A stretch of 64,000 nucleotides of DNA from Alnus glutinosa. Its lineage: Eukaryota > Streptophyta > Magnoliopsida > Fagales > Betulaceae. This document shows, in pieces, positions 58,261 to 64,000 of this stretch. The notes beneath the pieces are model-generated. The model did no database searches. It was not told where the DNA came from and worked only from the letters and a program-made list of their open reading frames with translations. Position numbers and translations under genes: made by a program. The first letter of the stretch is position 1. Every line of letters begins with the position of its first letter. Location: the NCBI RefSeq assembly GCF_958979055.1, contig NC_084893.1, positions 28,370,487-28,434,486 on the forward strand. Direction: 5' to 3'.

Positions 58261-59001
58261 ACGAGAAAGATAGATTTGTAGGATTTTCGATGAATTCTAA
58301 ACCTTCTATCAGTAATTAGATGTGCTCTCAACTGACAAATACAATGTTTGATAATTTACTTGATTGATCTCTTATTCCATAGCAATGCAATACTTAAATA
58401 ACAAAATACAATGAAAGAGTCCCATGAGAAACTGTCTTCAACGTGGACTATAACTCAACTACTAACATAATTAAATTTATTCTTACTAACACTCACTCTT
58501 GACACTAAGAGTCCTACCCACACAACAATATATAATAACACGATAAAACAATTAATGTACTGAACAATTAGGTAAAACAATAAAACACTAATGAACCAAA
58601 TAACCTAATAGATAATACTTCCTAAAAATCTATCCATCATCCCTTAAAAACAATACCAACAGTGGAGGAAGACCTCACAAGGAGGAAAAAAAAAAGAAAA
58701 GAAAAGTACATATACCCTCCTCCCTTAAACTACCACCAAATTGTTAATGTGCCTCACAAACTTCTAATTGGGTCAATGTCTCTCTCCAATGACAAAAACA
58801 CCCTTCATAAAATTATATAAAACAAAACAAAACAAAAAATTATTTTTTTAGAAAAAAAAAAAACAAAAAAAAAAAACAAAGGTTTTTCATTTTTTAATTT
58901 ATTTAGATTTTGTTTTATATAATTTTCAAAAAAAAAAAAAAAAAAACAAAACAAAACTCTACCAAGAGAGAAGCGTATGCTTTAGAATAACATAAGGTTT
59001 G
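58261..59001. other. AT-rich filler between XYLT relics
   Basis: Low-complexity A/C-rich DNA (AAAACAAAACAAAAC runs at 58818-58965). No gene. It may be an inserted element within the third XYLT-derived copy, though no inverted ends were found. Confidence 0.4.
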
Positions 59002-59136
59002 TATCAGAATTCTTTGAAACAAGGATAATGTTTACGTACTTCGAATTGAGAATATTGTATGTATTTTTCTAGCAATATTCATCAATTGAGATGTCACATG
59101 ATTCGATGGCAATATTGGTCTGCATTTGGCGATGGT
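59002..59136 (+). pseudogene. XYLT 3'-flank relic, copy 3 continued
   Basis: ATCAGAATTCTTTGAAACA, then TTTTTCTAGCAATATTCATC and CTGCATTTGGCGATGG, match 53812-53989 downstream of XYLT in order, with a deletion of about 30 bp. With 58189-58260 it forms one interrupted copy; the A-rich filler between them (58261-59001) looks inserted. Confidence 0.72.
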
Positions 59137-60016
59137 TTTGATCGACCCCTACCATTCTCTAGCTTTAAAAATTTATCTTCCTTTCAAAAAATAAAAATAA
59201 ATAAATAAACAATTTTAGCTACCCACTTTTATAATGCACTTACATTTCACTATCTATTTTAACTATATACTTTTACTACTCTATTTAAATATTTTTCTCG
59301 GTGATTCTTGTATTCTTGTATTCTTATTTATTGAGATGAGAGAGAATGGTAGAATAAAAACTTTTTTTTTTTTTTTAACGAATCTACAGTGTTCATCAAA
59401 TTAGGTCACCAATTTTTTTACTAATCTAGTTAACCAGATGTGGGTGATTTTTACCCAAATTTGTATCCCGCTAACAGGGTGTGAATGCTCTATTTATTTT
59501 TATTTTTTGTTTGTTTTTAGTTTTAACTTTATATATATATTTTTTATTATAGGTGATATGTGTTGCTATATAATTATTTTCTCATATGTAAATCTCGATA
59601 AAATACACTTCTAAAAACAACTATTTTTTTTATGTGACACCAAAATACTTTTTAAATATAAATAAAAAAAAATTAAAAAAAAAAAAACCCAAATGCATTA
59701 TCAAACAATGTTGTTTTTTTTTTTTCGCTTTATTTTAGTGCTGGCATTTTTAATACGACTCACAAATTCGATACGAACTCAACACAAATTAAATTAAAGG
59801 GTAAGGGTTAATGAGTTTGAGCTGTTTAATTAAATGAGTCGGATTAAGGTTGATCAAATAGTCTTATATCTATGCTTCAACATAACACGAACCCACACAT
59901 GCAATTTTTAACATGACCTACGAACTCGACATGAACTCAATACAAAATTCAAAATTTAGAATTGAGAAGTTTGACTCGTTTAATTAAATTGGTTAAATTA
60001 GGGTTAATCTATATAG
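59137..60016. other. Left flank of the satellite array
   Basis: AT-rich. 59750-60016 holds two diverged copies of a segment with GAGT(C/T)GTTTAATTAAAT, GTTAA(A)TTAGGGTTAAT and AACACGAACCC motifs, resembling the end of a plant transposon family. The first satellite monomer begins within the second of these, so the array may have grown from the edge of that older element. Confidence 0.45.
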
Positions 60017-60317
60017 TCTAATACATATGTATCGACACGATATGGTTTGAACCTAACATGCGAACACGAATTATCACCCTAAGTTACGCAAAAGGAGAAA
60101 AAAATAATAGCAATGTTGCATTCTTGATCAGATTTTTTCATATAAAAAATAAAAAGCGGTAAACTAGGAATTGTAATCTTAAATTGTTTCCTGATCATAA
60201 AAGTTATCTTAAGGGCGGGTGGTACGTGATGGAATGGAACGGTTTTCCTAGAGTTCAACTAGGATTAGAATAACTCACTAATTTTCCAAGTCCGAACAAT
60301 ATTCCTAGTACAACAAA

Positions 60318-60416
<99 letters not shown>

Positions 60417-62657
60417 CCTAATACATATGTATCGACACGATATGGTTTGAACCTAACATGCGAACACGAATTATCACCCTAAGTTACGCAAAAGGAAAAA
60501 AAATAATAGCAATGTTGCATTCTTGATCGGATTTTTTCATATAAAAAATAAAAAACGGTAAACTAGGAATTGTAATCTTAAATTGTTTCCTGATCAGAAA
60601 AGTTATCTTAAAGGCGGGTGGTACGTGATGGAATGGAACGGTTTTCCTAGAGTTCAACTAGGATTAGAATAACTCACTAATTTTCCAAGTCCGAACAATA
60701 TTCCTAGTACAACAAATTCATGTATATATATATATAATACATATGTATCGACACGATATTGTTTGAACCTAACATGCGAACACGAATTATCACCCTAAGT
60801 TACGCAAAAGGAAAAAAAATAATAGCAATGTTGCATTCTTGATCAGATTTTTTCATATAAAAAATAAAAAGCGGTAAACTAGGAATTGTATTCTTAAATT
60901 GTTTCCTGATTGGAGAAGTTATCTTAAAGGCGGGTGGTACGTGATGGAATGGAACGGTTTTCCTAGAGTTCAACTAGGATTAGAATAACTCACTAATTTT
61001 CCAAGTCCGAACAATATTCCTAGTACAACAAATTCATGTATATATATATATATATATATAGCCTAATACATATGTATCGACACGATATGGTTTGAACCTA
61101 ACATGCGAACACGAATTATCACCCTAAGTTACGCAAAAGGAAAAAAAAAAAATAGCAATGTTGCATTCTTGATCGGATTTTTTCATATAAAAAATAAAAA
61201 GCGGTAAACTAGGAATTGTAATCTTAAATTGTTTCCTGATTAGAAAAGTTATCTTAAAGGCGGGTGGTACGTGATGGAATGAAACGGTTTTCCTAGAGTT
61301 CAACTAGGATTAGAATAACTCACTAATTTTCCAAGTCCGAACAATATTCCTAGTACAACAAATTCATATATATATATATATATATATATATAGCCTAATA
61401 CATATGTATCAACACGATATGATTTGAACCTAACATGCGAACACGAATTATCACCCTAAGTTACGCAAAAGGAAAAAAAAATAATAGCAATGTTGCATTC
61501 TTGATCGGATTTTTTCATATAAAAAATAAAAAGCGGTAAACTAGGAATTGTAATCTTAAATTGTTTCCTGATTAGAAAAGTTATCTTAAAGGCGGGTGGT
61601 ACGTGATGGAATGAAACGGTTTTCCTAGAGTTCAACTAGGATTAGAATAACTCACTAATTTTCCAAGTCCGAACAATATTCCTAGTACAACAAATTCATA
61701 TATATATATATATATATAGCCTAATACATATGTATCAATACGATATGATTTGAACCTAACATGCGAACACGAATTATCACCCTAAGTTACGCAAAAGGAA
61801 AAAAAATAATAGCAATGTTGCATTCTTGATCGGATTTTTTCATATAAAAAATAAAAAGCAGTAAACTAGGAATTGTAATCTTAAACTGTTTCCTGATCAG
61901 AAAAGTTATCTTAAAGGCGGGTGGTACGTGATGGAATGGAACGGTTTTCCTAGAGTTCAACTAGGATTAGAATAACTCACTAATTTTCCAAGTCCGAACA
62001 ATATTCCTAGTACAACAAATTCATATATATATAGCCTAATACATATGTATCGACACGATATGGTTTGAACCTAACATGCGAACACGAATTATCACACTAA
62101 GTTATGCAAAATGAAAAAAAATAATAGCAATGTTGCATTCTTGATCGGATTTTTTTATATAAAAAATAAAAAGCGATAAACTAGGAATTGTAATCTTAAA
62201 TTGTTTCCTGATTAGAAAAGTTATCTTAAAGGCGGGTGGTACGTGATGGAATGGAACGGTTTTCCTAGAGTTCAACTAGGATTAGAATAACTCACTAATT
62301 TTCCAAGTCTGAACAATATTCCTAGTACATCAAATTCATATATATATATATATATAGCCTAATACATATGTATCGACACGATATGGTTTGAACCTAACAT
62401 GCGAACACGAATTATCACCCTAAGTTACGCAAAAGGAAAAAAAATAATAGCAATGTTGCATTCTTGATCGGATTTTTTCATATAAAAAATAAAAAGCGGT
62501 AAACTAGGAATTGTAATCTTAAATTGTTTCCTGATTAGAAAAGTTATCTTAAAGGCGGGTGGTACGTGATGGAATGGAACGGTTTTCCTAGAGTTCAACT
62601 AGGATTAGAATAACTCACTAATTTTCCAAGTCCGAACAATATTCCTAGTACAACAAA

Positions 62658-62692
<35 letters not shown>

Positions 62693-64000
62693 CCTAATAC
62701 ATATGTATCAACACGATATGATTTGAACCTAACATGCGAACACGAATTATCACCCTAAGTTACGCAAAAGGAAAAAAAATAATAGCAATTTTGCATTCTT
62801 GATCGGATTTTTTCATATAAAAAATAAAAAACAGTAAACTAGGAATTGTAATCTTAAACTGTTTCCTGATTAGAAAAGTTATCTTAAAGGCGGGTGGTAC
62901 GTGATGGAATGGAACGGTTTTCCTAGAGTTCAACTAGGATTAGAATAACTCACTAATTTTCCAAGTCCGAACAATATTCCTAGTACAACAAATTCATAAA
63001 TATATAGCCTAATACATATGTATCGACACGATATGGTTTGAACCTAACATGCGAACACGAATTATCACACTAAGTTATGCAAAATGAAAAAAAATAATAG
63101 CAATGTTGCATTCTTGATCGGATTTTTTTATATAAAAAATAAAAAGCGATAAACTAGGAATTGTAATCTTAAATTGTTTCCTGATCAGAAAAGTTATCTT
63201 AAAGGCGGGTGGTACGTGATGGAATGGAACGGTTTTCCTAGAGTTCAACTAGGATTAGAATAACTCACTAATTTTCCAAGTCCGAACAATATTCCTAGTA
63301 CAACAAATTCATATATATATATATATAGCCTAATACATATGTATCGACAGAATATGGTTTGAATCTAACATGCGAACACGAATTATCACCCTAAATTACG
63401 CAAAAGGAAAAAAAAATAATAGCAATGTTGCATTCTTGATCGGATTTTTTCATATAAAAAATAAAAAGCGGTAAACTAGGAATTGTAATCTTAAATTGTT
63501 TCCTGATTAGAAAAGTTATCTTAAAGGCGGGTGGTACGTGATGGAATGGAACGGTTTTCCTAGAGTTCAACTAGGATTAGAATAACTCACTAATTTTCCA
63601 AGTCCGAACAATATTCCTAGTACAACAAATTCATATATATATATATATATAGCCTAATACATATGTATCAACACGATATGATTTGAACCTAACATGCGAA
63701 CACGAATTATCACCCTAAGTTACGCAAAAGGAAAAAAAATAATAGCAATGTTGCATTCTTGATTGGATTTTTTCATATAAAAAATAAAAAGCGATAAACT
63801 AGGAATTGTAATCTTAAATTGTTTCCTGATCAGAAAAGTTATCTTAAAGGCGGGTGGTACGTGATGGAATGGAACGGTTTTCCTAGAGTTCAACTAGGAT
63901 TAGAATAACTCACTAATTTTCCAAGTCCGAACAATATTCCTAGTACAACAAATTCATATATATATATATATATAGCCTAATACATATGTATCGACATGAT
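60017..64000 (+). repeat. Satellite array, about 320-bp monomers with (TA)n linkers
   Basis: Twelve full monomers plus a partial one reaching the window edge. Starts (at GCCTAATACATATGTATC or equivalent) are at about 60017, 60416, 60735, 61061, 61393, 61719, 62034, 62357, 62692, 63007, 63328, 63652 and 63975. Each runs from that motif through CGAACACGAATTATCAC and GGCGGGTGGTACGTGATGG to a TACAACAAATTCA end, then a TA tract of 8 to about 97 bp. Monomers are 95% or more identical by eye outside the TA linker. A small hairpin (TCCTAG-AGTTCAA-CTAGGA) is conserved in each. No coding capacity. The array is truncated by the window end. Confidence 0.95.
60318..60414. repeat. Long (TA)n linker, about 97 bp
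   Basis: The first linker of the array is an uninterrupted TA tract nearly 100 bp long; later linkers are 8-36 bp. Assembly length of such tracts is often unreliable. Confidence 0.9.

Noticed and set aside
60017..64000. Regular repeats with spacers, CRISPR-like at first sight
   Set aside because: Units are about 320 bp and nearly identical throughout, linked by TA tracts; there are no short repeats with unique spacers, and the genome is eukaryotic.

Overview
This window is nuclear DNA of a flowering plant, almost certainly a eudicot. It is AT-rich and intron-dense: introns are GT-AG, several host genes carry plant-specific families, and the space between genes is packed with nested plant transposons and AT microsatellites. 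A woody rosid would fit, but the species cannot be fixed from the sequence.

Six host genes were rebuilt exon by exon. All have open reading frames that stay in phase across every junction. (1) A vacuolar-type Na+(K+)/H+ antiporter of the NHX3/NHX4 kind, minus strand, 14 exons, 521 aa (4681-9878). (2) A GPI-anchored glycerophosphodiester phosphodiesterase-like protein of the SHV3/GDPDL family, plus strand, 9 exons, 760 aa (29619-37365). (3) A GH28 polygalacturonase, 4 exons, 396 aa (40411-42949). (4) A pirin-like cupin, 6 exons, 302 aa (45438-48315). (5) The N-glycan beta-1,2-xylosyltransferase XYLT (GT61), 3 exons, 506 aa (50043-53385). (6) An intronless F-box/DUF295 protein, 363 aa (56574-57665). 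They are not an operon. The GDPDL and polygalacturonase genes both act on the cell wall and XYLT acts in the Golgi, but their adjacency probably has no functional meaning.

The gaps are mobile-element layers. 1-4680 holds a hAT MITE with a perfect 8-bp target-site duplication (TSD), a foldback MITE and old duplicated fragments. 10606-17068 is a terminal-inverted-repeat element with a GC-rich core, split by a 5.5-kb Ty3/gypsy chromovirus (Reina-like) that has two LTRs, PBS, PPT, a 5-bp TSD and many disabling breaks. 17582-18777 and 24079-25272 are two non-autonomous hAT elements with 8-bp TSDs; the second sits inside a palindromic foldback element whose relative recurs at 27103-27564. The last GDPDL intron carries a PIF/Harbinger-type element (35710-36674) that has captured part of a host MYB/homeodomain-like gene. 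The second polygalacturonase intron carries three 144-bp tandem repeats, each self-complementary.

Downstream of XYLT, past the F-box gene, lie several degenerate fragments of the XYLT 3' end, which look like the remains of a tandem duplication. From 60017 to the window edge there is a satellite array of about 320-bp monomers joined by (TA)n linkers, with the beginnings of a three-monomer higher-order repeat. No CRISPR, rRNA or convincing tRNA gene was seen. I found no clearly new multi-gene system. The most unusual items are the gene-capturing intronic element, the XYLT relics and the young satellite.
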